Shown in pieces: positions 26,751-36,288 of a stretch of 64,000 nt of DNA. How positions within the stretch are numbered: position 1 is the stretch's first letter; every line of letters begins with the position of its first letter. The position numbers were made by a program, and so were the translations under genes. The notes under the pieces were generated by a model, which did no database searches, had not been told where the DNA came from, and was given only the letters and a program-made list of their open reading frames with translations. The stretch lies in contig CAFBRK010000034.1 in assembly GCA_903231505.1 (NCBI GenBank), positions 18,954 to 82,953 on the forward strand. The letters are read 5' to 3'. This DNA is from Olavius algarvensis associated proteobacterium Delta 3 (GTDB taxonomy: Bacteria; Desulfobacterota; Desulfobacteria; Desulfobacterales; CAFBRK01).

Positions 26751-27250
26751 TCCCCGGGTCCCGTTTTTCCCGAGTACCTCTCGAGGATACGCCGGATAAT
26801 CATCGATGTGGAAATCCCGGGCACCAGGCGGATGCGTTCAACCCGCCCGCCGGAGGACGTGACAAGATCCCCTCCGATGATGTCCCGTTCTTCCCAGTCG
26901 GCCCCCTTGACCAGAATATCGGGTGACACCGCCCGGATAAGCTCGTAGGGATCCGGATCGTCGAAAAAGGTAATGTAATCGACGCAGGAAAGCCCGGCAA
27001 GCACCTCGGCCCGCTGGTCTTGGGCGACAAGGGGTCTGCCGCTGTCCTTGATGCGCCGAACCGAATTATCGGAGTTCAGCCCGATGACCAACACGTCGCC
27101 AAGGGCTTTTGCTTCCGTCAGATAACGGACATGCCCTGCATGGATCAGGTCAAAACACCCGTTGGTGAATACGATGGACTGACCGGATTTCCGATGGGAT
27201 CGGAGCCGCTGGACCACCTGCTCGGCTGTCAGTATTTTTTCAACGGACAT
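26747..27250 (-). CDS. rfaE2: D-glycero-beta-D-manno-heptose-1-phosphate adenylyltransferase (stand-alone RfaE domain II)
   Basis: Nucleotidyltransferase that makes ADP-heptose for the LPS inner core. Its 167 residues correspond to the C-terminal half of bifunctional HldE. The cytidylyltransferase-like HxGH motif is in FTNGCFDLIHAGHVRYL near residue 30, and the C-terminal ISTSMIIRRI is conserved. The kinase half (RfaE domain I) is not in the window and is presumably a separate gene. It fits the heptosyltransferases at 37.5-42.7 kb. Confidence 0.92.
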   Translation of the reverse strand: MSVEKILTAEQVVQRLRSHRKSGQSIVFTNGCFDLIHAGHVRYLTEAKALGDVLVIGLNSDNSVRRIKDSGRPLVAQDQRAEVLAGLSCVDYITFFDDPDPYELIRAVSPDILVKGADWEERDIIGGDLVTSSGGRVERIRLVPGISTSMIIRRILERYSGKTGPGE

Positions 27251-27339
27251 AGGCTAATATGCATATACTAAAAACCCGACGATGTCACCCTGAGCCCGTT
27301 TTAGCACGCGGAGTAAGGGAATTCGGTTATCCAATATTT

Positions 27340-27457
27340 CCTGGATTCAGGATACAATATACAAGATGCATTTTGTATCTTGAGACCTGAATCATGTAAC
27401 CTTGCATGCAGAATCCAGTATCCAGCATCAAGCATCCCGTTCCCAGTACCCAATACC
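27340..27457. repeat. Heptamer tract D between rfaE2 and comF
   Basis: The left arm (27342-27370) has units of GGATNCA type. The right part (27371-27455) has about twelve near-consecutive 7-nt units such as AGAATCC, AGTATCC, AGCATCA and AGTACCC. TGTATCTTGAGACCTGA at 27374-27390 matches tract 9393-9409 on the opposite strand with one mismatch. Confidence 0.8.
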
Positions 27458-27459
27458 CA

Positions 27460-28281
27460 TCACATCGCTCTCGCCAGGGTCAGCACATCGACGCGCCGGG
27501 CCCCGCCGTCGAGCAATACACGGGCGCACTCAGCCACTGTGGCGCCGGTGGTATACACATCGTCAATAAGCAAGACGTTCTTGGATGCCAACGGCGGTCG
27601 ACCCTGCAGGGAAAACGCCCCGCATATGTTTGCCCGCCGCTCTTTTCTCCTGAGGCCTGTCTGGGATCTGGTCCAACGGGTCCGGACGAGCCAATCGGTC
27701 GAGGGCTCGGTGACGGCCGCCCAGTCGGCATTGTGCGGCCAGTGGCGGATGAGCAGGCATGACTGGTTGAATCCCCGCTGCCGTAGTTTCTTCGGGTGAA
27801 GCGGCACAGGGATAACCAGATCGATTTCGTTGGAACGCCAATGCCGTTGGAGGACAGCATACATAAGGCTCCCGAGGGGCCGGGCCAGAAATGTTTTGTG
27901 ATGGTATTTGAAGCTATATACGACCCTGAGCAGGGCCCCTTCGTAGGCACCCCAGGCACGCGCTTTATGAAATGGTTTCCTGTCTCCAATACATTCCCCG
28001 CAGACATGGTCTCCAGTGTTCCGGCTGGAAAACATCCGCCCGCATCGTGGACAAATGGGTGATTCAAGGGGGCGGCATTGGCCGAAACAGTCGGGGCACA
28101 GATAGGAAGATAGAACATGATGGTTATCGAAACCGGATGCCAGGAAGCGATCCCGTTGCGGCGATGAGCCCAGAAACGATCTGCAGACAATACACTGCCT
28201 GGGAAACAGCACCTCATCGATGGACGTCACGAGCTGCTTCCAGAATGGCATATGAGTTGCGCTCAGAACCGTTTCAATCAT
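27460..28281 (-). CDS. comF: ComF-family phosphoribosyltransferase-like protein
   Basis: ComF/GntX-type protein, linked to DNA uptake and processing in competent bacteria. The N-terminal zinc-finger cysteines occur as CIVC, CPDC, CPRC and CGEC (residues about 30-110). The C-terminal phosphoribosyltransferase domain has the PRPP loop VLLIDDVYTTGATVAEC near residue 240. ATG 28281 is chosen, with GAGGGTGG upstream; 28 more codons are open but lack a ribosome site. About 273 residues. The biochemical role of ComF proteins is not settled. Confidence 0.85.
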   Translation of the reverse strand: MIETVLSATHMPFWKQLVTSIDEVLFPRQCIVCRSFLGSSPQRDRFLASGFDNHHVLSSYLCPDCFGQCRPLESPICPRCGRMFSSRNTGDHVCGECIGDRKPFHKARAWGAYEGALLRVVYSFKYHHKTFLARPLGSLMYAVLQRHWRSNEIDLVIPVPLHPKKLRQRGFNQSCLLIRHWPHNADWAAVTEPSTDWLVRTRWTRSQTGLRRKERRANICGAFSLQGRPPLASKNVLLIDDVYTTGATVAECARVLLDGGARRVDVLTLARAM

Positions 28282-28404
28282 TGGAAACCACCCTCGGCGG
28301 CAGACAAATTTTAGATCTTGGCCCGCCCTGTTGCTGTCACTTCCATGGCCGATATTGCAATGCATCAGCTTATGGGTGTGTGTCCATATGCGGGCACGTG
28401 GAAG

Positions 28405-29160
28405 TTAGACGGGTTTATGAACCAGCTTATTTCTCTGGCGATAGGCCTCATACATGGCCACCCCCCCGGCCACGGATGCATTTAGCGAACCCACCGGGCC
28501 GACCTGGGGAACGGCAAGAAGATGATCACAATGCTGTTTCACCAAAGGCCGGACGCCTCTTTCTTCACCTCCGATCACCAGAGCCACGGGGCCTGTCAGG
28601 TCGACTCGGAAAAGGTCTTCGGCACCCCGGCTATCGAGCCCTACAATCCACATGCCACGTTCCTGCATGGCCGACAGGGCCCGGCTCAGGTTGGTCACCC
28701 GGGTGAGCCGACAATATTCCAGGGCGCCTGCAGAAGCTTTGGATACTGCCGGCGTTGCCGAGGCGGATCGGTCCTTGGGAAGCACGATCACGTCGATTCC
28801 GGCACAGAGCGCGGTCCGTAGCAGGGCGCCGAGATTATGAGGGTCCTGGATACTGTCGAGCACTAACCAGAAGGGAACCGGGTTGTCCGCTGATACGGCA
28901 GGTAGCAGACCGTCGAAGCCGGTGTAGGGGAACGGCGCCGCATGGGCACAGACACCCTGATGCCGTGGAGTACCGGCAAGAGTTCTTAACCGATCCACGC
29001 CGATTTCGACCACCGGGATACCCCTGGCTTCGGCCCTTGCCGCAACCACCTGAATGCGCCGGGAGCGCCTCCCGGAGGACACATGGATTCTGATAATATC
29101 GCGCCGCCGAGCCTGAATGGCCTCAAGGACTGGATGGATCCCATAGAGTATCTCGGTCAT
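28405..29160 (-). CDS. rlmB: 23S rRNA 2'-O-methyltransferase RlmB (TrmH/SPOUT family)
   Basis: SpoU-type RNA methyltransferase, probably methylating 2'-OH of G2251 in 23S rRNA. The substrate-binding N-terminal domain (1-80) is followed by a SPOUT knot with LDSIQDPHNLGALLRTA near residue 102, VIGGEERGVRPLVKQHC near 195 and the AdoMet-loop GSLNASVAGGVAMYEA near 225. Length 251 matches RlmB. ATG 29160 is the first start after the gmk gap. Confidence 0.9.
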   Translation of the reverse strand: MTEILYGIHPVLEAIQARRRDIIRIHVSSGRRSRRIQVVAARAEARGIPVVEIGVDRLRTLAGTPRHQGVCAHAAPFPYTGFDGLLPAVSADNPVPFWLVLDSIQDPHNLGALLRTALCAGIDVIVLPKDRSASATPAVSKASAGALEYCRLTRVTNLSRALSAMQERGMWIVGLDSRGAEDLFRVDLTGPVALVIGGEERGVRPLVKQHCDHLLAVPQVGPVGSLNASVAGGVAMYEAYRQRNKLVHKPV

Positions 29161-29213
29161 GTTGCGGCCCTGTGGTATCGACCGAATCCGGCAATGTCAC
29201 CGAAGCGGGGCTT

Positions 29214-29810
29214 TCATGAGACGCTCGGATCCTTCGGCCGGGACGGCGATGTATACTGCCGGATGACGTTGCAGAGCTGAGTAATCGCCTCGGGCAGGTG
29301 GTCGTTGATGATGATGTGACGATAGATATGCCGCTGATTGATTTCTTCTTCCGCCGCAGCGAGCCGCTTTTTGATGGTCTCCGGGCTGTCCGCGCCGCGG
29401 GTTTCGAGCCGTTTTCTCAGCGCCGGAAGATCCGGGGGCATGATAAAGATGGTGATGCTGCCCGGGTAACGTTTCAGCAGTTGCCGGGTCCCCTGGACGT
29501 CAATATCGAGCAACACATCGTGCCCATGGGAAATCTCCTGGTCCAGGAAGGCGGCAGAGGTGCCGTAATAATGGTCGTGCACCCGCGCCCACTCCGCCCA
29601 ATGCCCCGAGCGAATCCCCTCTTGAAAATTCTGACGGGAGATAAAATAGTAATCCTCCCCGTCTGTCTCCCCTTTTCGTGGCGGACGGGTTGTATGGGAG
29701 ATCGAGTACCCGATATGGGGGAACTTCTCCCGCAACGCGCGTCCGAGCGTCGTTTTCCCGGCTCCCGAAGGTGCCGACAGTATAAAGATGTGCCCGCTTC
29801 CGGATTCCAT
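29214..29810 (-). CDS. gmk: Guanylate kinase
   Basis: Phosphorylates GMP to GDP. P-loop LSAPSGAGKTTLGRAL is at residues 11-26, the GMP-binding segment is YSISHTTRPPRKGETDGEDYYF near 35-56, and DIDVQGTRQLLKRYP lies near 98. Length 198 is standard. It follows yicC-remA, the usual order in this phylum. Confidence 0.97.
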   Translation of the reverse strand: MESGSGHIFILSAPSGAGKTTLGRALREKFPHIGYSISHTTRPPRKGETDGEDYYFISRQNFQEGIRSGHWAEWARVHDHYYGTSAAFLDQEISHGHDVLLDIDVQGTRQLLKRYPGSITIFIMPPDLPALRKRLETRGADSPETIKKRLAAAEEEINQRHIYRHIIINDHLPEAITQLCNVIRQYTSPSRPKDPSVS

Positions 29811-29861
29811 GACCGTGTCCGGGCTACCGCTAAACCAAACGCATCTCTTGCATGATTGGTT

Positions 29862-30116
29862 TCAGCCGGATGCCCTGAGGGTTTCGTATCGCTGGGATAT
29901 GGTCTCTGCCTGGATTGCCGACAGAATCACGTGGTTGCTGTCCGTGATGATAATCGCCCGGGTTCGCCGGCCATGGCTGGCATCGACGAGCCGCTTTTCT
30001 TCGCGAGCTTCGTCGCGAAGCCGCTTCATGGGTGAGGAATTTGGCGGGACGATGGCCACGACGCGCTCGGCCACCACAGTACTTCCGAATCCGATATTTA
30101 GCAGCGTCTGTTCCAT
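29862..30116 (-). CDS. remA: RemA-like (DUF370) regulatory protein
   Basis: Small RemA/DUF370-family protein of 84 residues. In Bacillus RemA is a DNA-binding activator of matrix genes; in other phyla the role is unknown. Conserved features: [18 protein letters not shown] at the start, [13 protein letters not shown] near 30, and [17 protein letters not shown] near 53. ATG 30116 is used because GGGGGAAT precedes it; the frame extends 7 codons into yicC. It sits between yicC and gmk, a conserved arrangement. Confidence 0.88.
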   Translation of the reverse strand: MEQTLLNIGFGSTVVAERVVAIVPPNSSPMKRLRDEAREEKRLVDASHGRRTRAIIITDSNHVILSAIQAETISQRYETLRASG

Positions 30117-30126
30117 ATTCCCCCTG

Positions 30127-31008
30127 TCACTCAACATTTTGAACCTGTTCTCTCAATTTTTCCAGCTCGGATTTCACGGATACGATGGTATGGGAGATGT
30201 CCGCATTACCCGCTTTCGAGGCCATGGTATTGAATTCTCTGTTGAATTCCTGGAGCAGAAAATTGAGTTTTCGTCCCACCGGTCCGTCTGCGCTCAGCAA
30301 CGTCCGGAACTGGTGGAGATGACTCCTGGCCCGGACCGTCTCCTCGGAGATGTCGCTCCGATCGGCCAGTATGGCTGCTTCCTGGGATATTCTGGCCGGA
30401 TCCAGTTCAATGATATCTTTTGTCAGTGTGGCGATACGATCCATTAACCGATTCCGATAAAAAACGGTTAAATCGGTTGCCGCCGATTCGATCCGATCGA
30501 TACTGTTTTCGATAACGCTCAGCCTCTCCTTGAAATCCCGAAATAGAAAATCGCCTTCCCTTTCCCGCATGGCATTGAGCTGGATAAAAGCGTCCTCGAG
30601 ACATGACTTCAGTGCATGCCATACCCGGTCCAGATCCCGCTCGATCTCGGCAGGTTTGATCACCCCCTCGGCGTGGGAAAGCATCTGAAGCGGTATGGCA
30701 TCGTCAATATCAAAATGTTCCTTCAGCCGTAAGAGCGCCCGGTGATAGGCCTCTGCCCCGGCAAGGTTGATGTCGTAGGCAAACGCCTTCTCAGATTCAT
30801 CTCTGATTTTGACATGCAGTTCTACCCTTCCGCGGTCCACAAATCCGGTGACTAAAGACTTGATTCTCTCTTCCAGACCCCGATAGCCATGGGGCACACG
30901 AAGGGCCAGGTCCAGGTGCCGACTATTATAGGATCTTACCTCGGCGGATGCCGTCAGTTGATCAACGGTCGCTTCCGACTGGGCGTATGCGGTCATGCTT
31001 CGGATCAT
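30127..31008 (-). CDS. yicC: YicC-family endoribonuclease
   Basis: YicC-type protein of 293 residues; E. coli YicC is an endoribonuclease linked to small-RNA turnover. The N-terminal domain begins [12 protein letters not shown] with the conserved [14 protein letters not shown] near residue 27. The C-terminal DUF1732 domain ends with [17 protein letters not shown] near 252. It starts 3 nt after the DUF4416 stop, so translation is likely coupled. Confidence 0.93.
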   Translation of the reverse strand: MIRSMTAYAQSEATVDQLTASAEVRSYNSRHLDLALRVPHGYRGLEERIKSLVTGFVDRGRVELHVKIRDESEKAFAYDINLAGAEAYHRALLRLKEHFDIDDAIPLQMLSHAEGVIKPAEIERDLDRVWHALKSCLEDAFIQLNAMREREGDFLFRDFKERLSVIENSIDRIESAATDLTVFYRNRLMDRIATLTKDIIELDPARISQEAAILADRSDISEETVRARSHLHQFRTLLSADGPVGRKLNFLLQEFNREFNTMASKAGNADISHTIVSVKSELEKLREQVQNVE

Positions 31009-31011
31009 CGA

Positions 31012-31563
31012 TTACTCCACGGGCTGCAACGCATCGGTTTTCCCCTTTAAATCCAGCAGGTACTTCGACCGGACGTGTAACAGAAATTCCTGAATTTCCG
31101 GTTGGGCGTAATCCGGATAGGTCCATGGCAGGGTCTGAAAAGCACCCCGGGTAAAGATAAGCGTCAGGTCGGCATAAATGCCTTTGCCGACATATATCCG
31201 GTGTGTATAGTTTTTTCCGGTGGCTAACACAAAACGTTCCGGCAACATGTATCCGGGATCAAGATTGACCCGCCGTTGTGGGCCCTCCGAGAAGTGGGCT
31301 TCCAGACCATTGGTGAACAGCTTGATATCGGGAAGCCGTTCCTGGTCGACGTGTTCCCTGAAAGCCGCTACCCGTCGAAACAGGGGCCGCCCCATCTCCC
31401 GTTCATAGTACCGGGTGAGATCAAACGCCATCCAGGAGCTAATCACATCCAGCGGCCCGAATCGTTCTGTCAGCTTCCGGACCACCGGCGCCAACAAGGG
31501 CTTATGGTGGAGTACACATCCGATGACCAGTTTGGCCGACTGGGGCGGTCTGGGAGTGCTCAT
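31012..31563 (-). CDS. DUF4416 family protein
   Basis: Protein of unknown function, 183 residues, found mainly in Desulfobacterota and related phyla. Recognisable family stretches are KLVIGCVLHHKPL near residue 11, FDLTRYYEREMGRPLFRR near 47 and NLDPGYMLPERFVLATGKNY near 98. It is soluble, without signal or membrane segment. AAGGGG precedes ATG 31563. Its tight placement before yicC is common in the phylum and may hint at an RNA or ribosome role; this is only context. Confidence 0.82.
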   Translation of the reverse strand: MSTPRPPQSAKLVIGCVLHHKPLLAPVVRKLTERFGPLDVISSWMAFDLTRYYEREMGRPLFRRVAAFREHVDQERLPDIKLFTNGLEAHFSEGPQRRVNLDPGYMLPERFVLATGKNYTHRIYVGKGIYADLTLIFTRGAFQTLPWTYPDYAQPEIQEFLLHVRSKYLLDLKGKTDALQPVE

Positions 31564-31598
31564 GGATACCCCTTGGAGATTCGTGGACCAGAACTGGC

Positions 31599-31772
31599 TC
31601 AGCCCTCGATCGGCGTGGCCTCGTCGATAAGCATGATAGGGATGTCGTCCCGGATTTCATAGAGCAGTTTGCACTGTTCGCAGATCAGCCCGTCTTTGGT
31701 GTCGTTCAGATAAATATCGCCCTTGCATTTCGGACAGGCCAAGATTTCCAACAATTCGTTACTGATTGGCAT
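31599..31772 (-). CDS. Trm112-like zinc-ribbon protein
   Basis: Small protein of 57 residues, MPISNELLEILACPKCKGD, of the Trm112/YcaR family. Cysteines in CPKC and CEQC form a zinc ribbon. In eukaryotes and archaea Trm112 activates methyltransferases; in bacteria the protein is often encoded by lipid A or LPS genes. Start ATG 31772 has GGAG upstream; longer frames lack support. It lies at the border of the LPS locus. Confidence 0.85.
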   Translation of the reverse strand: MPISNELLEILACPKCKGDIYLNDTKDGLICEQCKLLYEIRDDIPIMLIDEATPIEG

Positions 31773-31913
31773 AAGTAACTCCAGGTAGACCGATAACATT
31801 GGGTACGCCGGCATCTCTAAAATCCGTGCCGGATGAGACATCATAACGTGACGCTGCAACTGCACTGGCTGCTCACGGCAAGTTACGCATTCTAAAACGG
31901 CGGACTCTTTTTT

Positions 31914-33230
31914 TCAATCTTGTTTTTCCGCTCCGCTGGATCCGGCGGGCACGCCTCGCATATTCCGGTTTGCCGTTACGACGTCGGCGTCCATGGGTCG
32001 TGAGTCGAGTTGCAGCAGGATTCCCGCCATACCAACAACCGTGTAAAACACCATATCCGTTACCGGAGTCAGACATTGTTCGAAGATCCCTACGACCAGC
32101 ATCCCAACCATGGCGCCAACCAGACATTGGGCCCAAGCCTTGATTTCAACATCCTCTGATGATCGGATAAGATGGATGCACCCGTTAAAAAAAGATCCGA
32201 TAAACAGACAAAAAAGAACCAGCCCCGGCCATCCGGTGCGTACCGCGATGCTTGCGAACGTCCCGTGAGGTTCTTTCGTGTGGGATTCCAGAATGCTTTG
32301 TTTCAACCGAAAACCGGCCGGGAGCCGCAGATTGTAGGCCGTATGGTCGATCCGCTTTCCGAAGATGTCGGTGCCAAATCCAACCCCTGTAATCGGGTAA
32401 TCATTGGTCACATCAATTGTCATCAAGTTTAGACTGATTCGTACATTTTTCCGGATGGAATCTTCGTATACTCGAACAACGGTTATTGCCGCTGTCAACG
32501 CTATGAGTAAAATCAACACCAGAACCGTGGCAACCTTGTTACGAAAAAAGAGATACCCGCCGATACCGGCCATGAGGGAAATGATTGCCGATCGTGATTG
32601 CGTTGAGGCAGTGGCAACACATAAAATAAACAATCCCATGAACAACAGGATTTTGGTGGATGAGGCCTTCGAAAAAGAGAGGAGATGAAGGCCGAACACA
32701 AACGCAACCGTGGTGACGAAGGCGATCAGGTTTGTTGAGATTTCAGTCAGCCCTGATTGACCAAGCCGGTGTATCAATGGATGTTGTTCAAGCACATAGA
32801 AATAAACCAAAAGACCGCCCGACAGGAGACTGGCCGATACGAAAAAAATCACAGCCAGGTTTTTCAGCCTGGCTTTGGATGTGAAAAATATCAGTAGGGC
32901 GAAGTAATACAGAATATACTTGATGAGGTGGAAAAATACGTCGTGGAGTGAGGATTTCGGATCAAGGGAGAAAAAGGCGGTCAAGAAGGCCCAGGCAGCA
33001 AAGATATATAAAAAAATTAGATGGCGATGCTGAAGGTGCACGGTGGTGCGACCTGTTGCGATGAATGCTGTCGCAACGGTTACCGGCAGGTAAAACAACG
33101 CTTCCTTGATGCTCGTTAAGAAAGGAAAGGGAATGAAAAAGATCGTTGCTCCCAACATCACTGCCGCGCTGTTATCAAGGAATCGGGTCCAAGGACCATC
33201 AGGTACGATCAAATTGGGAGATTGAGTCAT
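31914..33230 (-). CDS. O-antigen ligase/polymerase family membrane protein
   Basis: Polytopic protein of 438 residues with 11-12 hydrophobic segments and a large periplasmic loop at about 265-330. The loop holds the Wzy_C/WaaL-type pattern NDYPITGVGFGTDIFG and HTKEPHGTFASIAVRTGWPG, including the conserved His. It probably joins an O-antigen or other lipid-linked glycan to the lipid A core, or polymerises it. It is the distal gene of the minus-strand LPS locus. WaaL and Wzy cannot be separated from sequence alone. Confidence 0.8.
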   Translation of the reverse strand: MTQSPNLIVPDGPWTRFLDNSAAVMLGATIFFIPFPFLTSIKEALFYLPVTVATAFIATGRTTVHLQHRHLIFLYIFAAWAFLTAFFSLDPKSSLHDVFFHLIKYILYYFALLIFFTSKARLKNLAVIFFVSASLLSGGLLVYFYVLEQHPLIHRLGQSGLTEISTNLIAFVTTVAFVFGLHLLSFSKASSTKILLFMGLFILCVATASTQSRSAIISLMAGIGGYLFFRNKVATVLVLILLIALTAAITVVRVYEDSIRKNVRISLNLMTIDVTNDYPITGVGFGTDIFGKRIDHTAYNLRLPAGFRLKQSILESHTKEPHGTFASIAVRTGWPGLVLFCLFIGSFFNGCIHLIRSSEDVEIKAWAQCLVGAMVGMLVVGIFEQCLTPVTDMVFYTVVGMAGILLQLDSRPMDADVVTANRNMRGVPAGSSGAEKQD

Positions 33231-33296
33231 GATCGGTTACGATTCTATCGGTGTTGCGGCACCCCGGATTTTCAGGCAGGCTTCTGTGTACTCTGC

Positions 33297-34526
33297 CTAC
33301 CTGGCATGGTGACGCTTGAAATCTTCCCATGATAGGAATGGCAGTGCAGTAGTCCGCACAGCGGCCGTCTGGTTCTTTGTTAGGTTGCCGCCATAAGCTT
33401 CCGCAGCTTTGATGGACCGTCGCTGAAACGCACAAATACGCTCCAGCCGCCTCTGGCTGATGATAAAATCGGTGCTTTCCGGCTGAAGGCACCACTGCCT
33501 CAATTCGTTATGCCCCTGGTGAAACGCGATGTAGTTGCCGGACTTGACCCGCTTCAGCCGGCCAAAGGAAAACGCTGGATACAAAAGCTTTCGATGCGGT
33601 TCGAAGGGCCGGATGCCATAGACTTCGTATCCCATCCGAGAGAGGATTTGCAGCACACCTCTGTCGTTGTGGGTATTGTAAGGCAATGTTTCTATCAGAA
33701 TCACGGGTGGATTCGAAGAACCCAGATAACGGGAAGCGCCTTTCAGCACCTCGATCTCGAAACCTTCCGTGTCCACTTTGAGCACGCCGAATCCTGGCGA
33801 TATGCGGTTGTCCTCAATGAAGTCGTCAAGGGGCATCTGCTGGACAGACTCGGTATGCCCACTGTAGTCGGAGGCCTGGCTAAAATCATCACTCAAAGAA
33901 CTGCCGCCGCTGCCATGACGGTGGATCTTGATGTGTGCTTTCCCGCGTTGCGATCCAATCGCGTATCGGAAGGCATTGATCCGCTCCTTGTAATGGTTGG
34001 CATCAATGGCAGCTTGAAACCGACGGAACGTGTCGGATACAGGCTCAAAAGCGTAGGCGTTAAACGGCGGATCGGCCGCCGCGGCCATTAACAGACTGTA
34101 AACGCCAACGTTGGCACCCACATCAAAAAACGTCTCCGCAAATTCAGCTGCCTTTAGCAGGAGCAGTGTTTCGCTGGTCTCACTGGACAGATACCCCTCG
34201 CTAATAAGGCTGCTTTCATCCCTGCAGCAAATGGAGACATAAAACCCGAACAGCGTCTCGACCTGAACCACTGATGGTGGAAACGCCACTGCCGGATCCT
34301 GGACCCAATCAACCGGTGTTTCATCTCGTTTCTTTATCAAAACGTCCATCATGGAGTTAAAACTGTTGGACGCGGCCAATGCCATTGGAGACGCCTTGAG
34401 GGCATTTTCCAGTTGCTCGATGTGCCGATAATAGTCCATCAGAAGGCGACTATCGGCCTCTATCTCACTCAGCGTGTTTTGATGATGTTTCAGGTATCCC
34501 ATCGGCTCGAACCAATCCGTTTTCAC
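33297..34526 (-). CDS. FkbM-family methyltransferase
   Basis: SAM-dependent methyltransferase of the FkbM family (409 residues). The AdoMet motif is FFDVGANVGVYSLLMAAA near residue 135, followed by FEPVSDTFRRFQAAI near 165 and VLKVDTEGFEIEVLKGA near 250. The first 110 residues are a family-variable helical part. FkbM proteins in LPS loci O-methylate sugars. GTG 34526 overlaps the upstream GT2 gene by 62 nt; ATG 34502 is an alternative start. Confidence 0.85.
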   Translation of the reverse strand: MKTDWFEPMGYLKHHQNTLSEIEADSRLLMDYYRHIEQLENALKASPMALAASNSFNSMMDVLIKKRDETPVDWVQDPAVAFPPSVVQVETLFGFYVSICCRDESSLISEGYLSSETSETLLLLKAAEFAETFFDVGANVGVYSLLMAAAADPPFNAYAFEPVSDTFRRFQAAIDANHYKERINAFRYAIGSQRGKAHIKIHRHGSGGSSLSDDFSQASDYSGHTESVQQMPLDDFIEDNRISPGFGVLKVDTEGFEIEVLKGASRYLGSSNPPVILIETLPYNTHNDRGVLQILSRMGYEVYGIRPFEPHRKLLYPAFSFGRLKRVKSGNYIAFHQGHNELRQWCLQPESTDFIISQRRLERICAFQRRSIKAAEAYGGNLTKNQTAAVRTTALPFLSWEDFKRHHAR

Positions 34527-35301
34527 AAAAATAGGGCCGATTGCGCCGGTTAAAATAGGCGATATTCGGGCCCGATTCCCAATGTTTGTCGCCGATTGCT
34601 TTCGGGTGCCAGATGTGCATGACCCGGGCGTGCGGGATGGCCGAACGACAATAAATGCCCGCCTTTACCAGCCGTATACCGAGATCCTCATCCTCACCGC
34701 CCCAACCGATGAAATTTTCGTCATATCCGTTGACGATTTCAATATCATTTTTAAAAATCGACAAGTGACCCCCAAGTCCCTGCTTCCGATGGCTTACGAG
34801 TCCCAAGCGCATCAAAAAAGTTCGCCGGTTGTATCGGCGATGCTGGATACGCAGTTCTCGATCCGGAATTTCACTGTACAGTTCGTCCATCAGGGCTTTT
34901 GAAACGACCGTTTGATGGACCCTTTCGGATTGCGTTTCCGACAAGTACTTGCAGGAGCCGGCCACAAAACGACCCGGTTTGGCATGCGCCACATGGGCCC
35001 GGACAGTGCCCGGAAGAATTAGAAAATCACAATCGAAAAAAATCAGGTAATCTCCCGTTGCGTTCCGTATGCCCTCATTTCGGGCGGCCGCGGCCCGAAA
35101 GCCTCTGTGTTCCTGCCACACATACCGTATGGGAAATTCATGGGCGGCGGTAATCTCTCTGGCCTCTTCGACGATCTCCGCGGATGAACCATCATCGACA
35201 ATGACAACCTCGTCGAAGTCCTGCCGGGAAAATCGCAGGGAATCGAGACAGCATCGAAGATGCGAGACACGTTCATAAAAGCAGATAATTACACTAACCA
35301 T
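34465..35301 (-). CDS. Family 2 glycosyltransferase (galactosyltransferase-like C-terminus)
   Basis: GT-A fold glycosyltransferase, 278 residues. It begins MVSVIICFYERVSHLRCCL; the nucleotide-sugar motif is VIVDDGSS near residue 34 and the metal motif IFFDCDF near 90 (DxD form). The C-terminal FIGWGGEDEDLGIRLVKAG near 200 is the acceptor-side element of the Glyco_transf_7C group. It probably adds a hexose or HexNAc to the LPS core or O-chain. Neighbours are FkbM and GT10 genes. Confidence 0.88.
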   Translation of the reverse strand: MVSVIICFYERVSHLRCCLDSLRFSRQDFDEVVIVDDGSSAEIVEEAREITAAHEFPIRYVWQEHRGFRAAAARNEGIRNATGDYLIFFDCDFLILPGTVRAHVAHAKPGRFVAGSCKYLSETQSERVHQTVVSKALMDELYSEIPDRELRIQHRRYNRRTFLMRLGLVSHRKQGLGGHLSIFKNDIEIVNGYDENFIGWGGEDEDLGIRLVKAGIYCRSAIPHARVMHIWHPKAIGDKHWESGPNIAYFNRRNRPYFCENGLVRADGIPETSSKHAE

Positions 35302-35319
35302 CGGACCGGGGCAACCTCC

Positions 35320-36288
35320 TCAACGGAAGGTCAGCTTTCTCCATCGCCGTTTTAGTTTGAATCGGAACCGACGGGCACGCGCGGTCAAACTGCGCCGATA
35401 CAGGGGTACCGTCACATCGGCCGCCACGCCATCCCCGCCGGGATGAGAATGTATGAGTTTCGCCAATAACGGAAACATTTGGTAATCATAAAGTAATCTT
35501 CGGCGAGCTTCCTCAAGAGCCGGCATGTGTTTTTCCCAGTACCCGGCGGCCATCACCTGTTTGATTTTTTCCAGACTCTCTGCGGGCCGATCGATATCGA
35601 TGATCACCAAGGCTTCCTTTGGGAAATACTCCAGGATGTTGGGGCACCCGTAATAAAAGGGAACCGTCCATGACAGGAAACAATCGGCAATTTTTTCTGT
35701 CCATAAATCCTGGCTTACGGCATTCTCGATAGCAAGTGAATACTTGAAAGGGGCCAAGCCGTCCCACTTGTCCTCTATGTATCGAATCGCCTTGCCATAT
35801 AGCTCCAGATCGATCTCCCCGTCCTGGAGAAGTTTTTCCAAAAACAGTCGCCGCTTGAAGTGCCCCGGCAGGTCCATGGCATCGCCCACAATCCAGGACA
35901 AGCGTTGCGTTTTCTGAGGTATGGGCGCGGCCACCAGCTCATCGAAGGTTTTGTTGACGTGCCAGGGAATCGCCGGCGGACATCGTACGTATCTGGGGTC
36001 TTCCCCCGGGATGTGATGGGTAAACACCCTATCGAAATGATCATGGCGTTCAATCAGCCAATCGGTGAAGCCGGGCTCATAGGGCTCCTGCATGAGAGCC
36101 CAAACATGTCCAGGGGGACAACGAACTTGGGTGTCGGTTTTCATCCGGTTGTTGAGTACAACGAGATAGTCGCAGGTCGGCACCGGGTCTAACACAAACC
36201 GAATCCCGTCCCACATGCCGCTCTGTCCAGGGGTTTGCCGCAGCAGGTCCGGCCAGTCCCAGTCTTTGAGGATACGAACCAGCGTCAC
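35320..36288 (-). CDS. GT10 (alpha-1,3-fucosyltransferase-like) glycosyltransferase
   Basis: The C-terminal half matches the GT10 fucosyltransferase fold: KYSLAIENAVSQDLWTEKI near residue 184 with the conserved Glu-Asn, then CFLSWTVPFYYGCPNILEY near 206. The N-terminal half has the acceptor-domain pattern ALMQEPYEPG near 65. Length 322 is usual for bacterial GT10. GTG 36288 overlaps the preceding GT4 stop. It probably decorates the LPS core with a deoxy sugar; donor specificity is inferred only from the family. Confidence 0.8.
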   Translation of the reverse strand: MTLVRILKDWDWPDLLRQTPGQSGMWDGIRFVLDPVPTCDYLVVLNNRMKTDTQVRCPPGHVWALMQEPYEPGFTDWLIERHDHFDRVFTHHIPGEDPRYVRCPPAIPWHVNKTFDELVAAPIPQKTQRLSWIVGDAMDLPGHFKRRLFLEKLLQDGEIDLELYGKAIRYIEDKWDGLAPFKYSLAIENAVSQDLWTEKIADCFLSWTVPFYYGCPNILEYFPKEALVIIDIDRPAESLEKIKQVMAAGYWEKHMPALEEARRRLLYDYQMFPLLAKLIHSHPGGDGVAADVTVPLYRRSLTARARRFRFKLKRRWRKLTFR

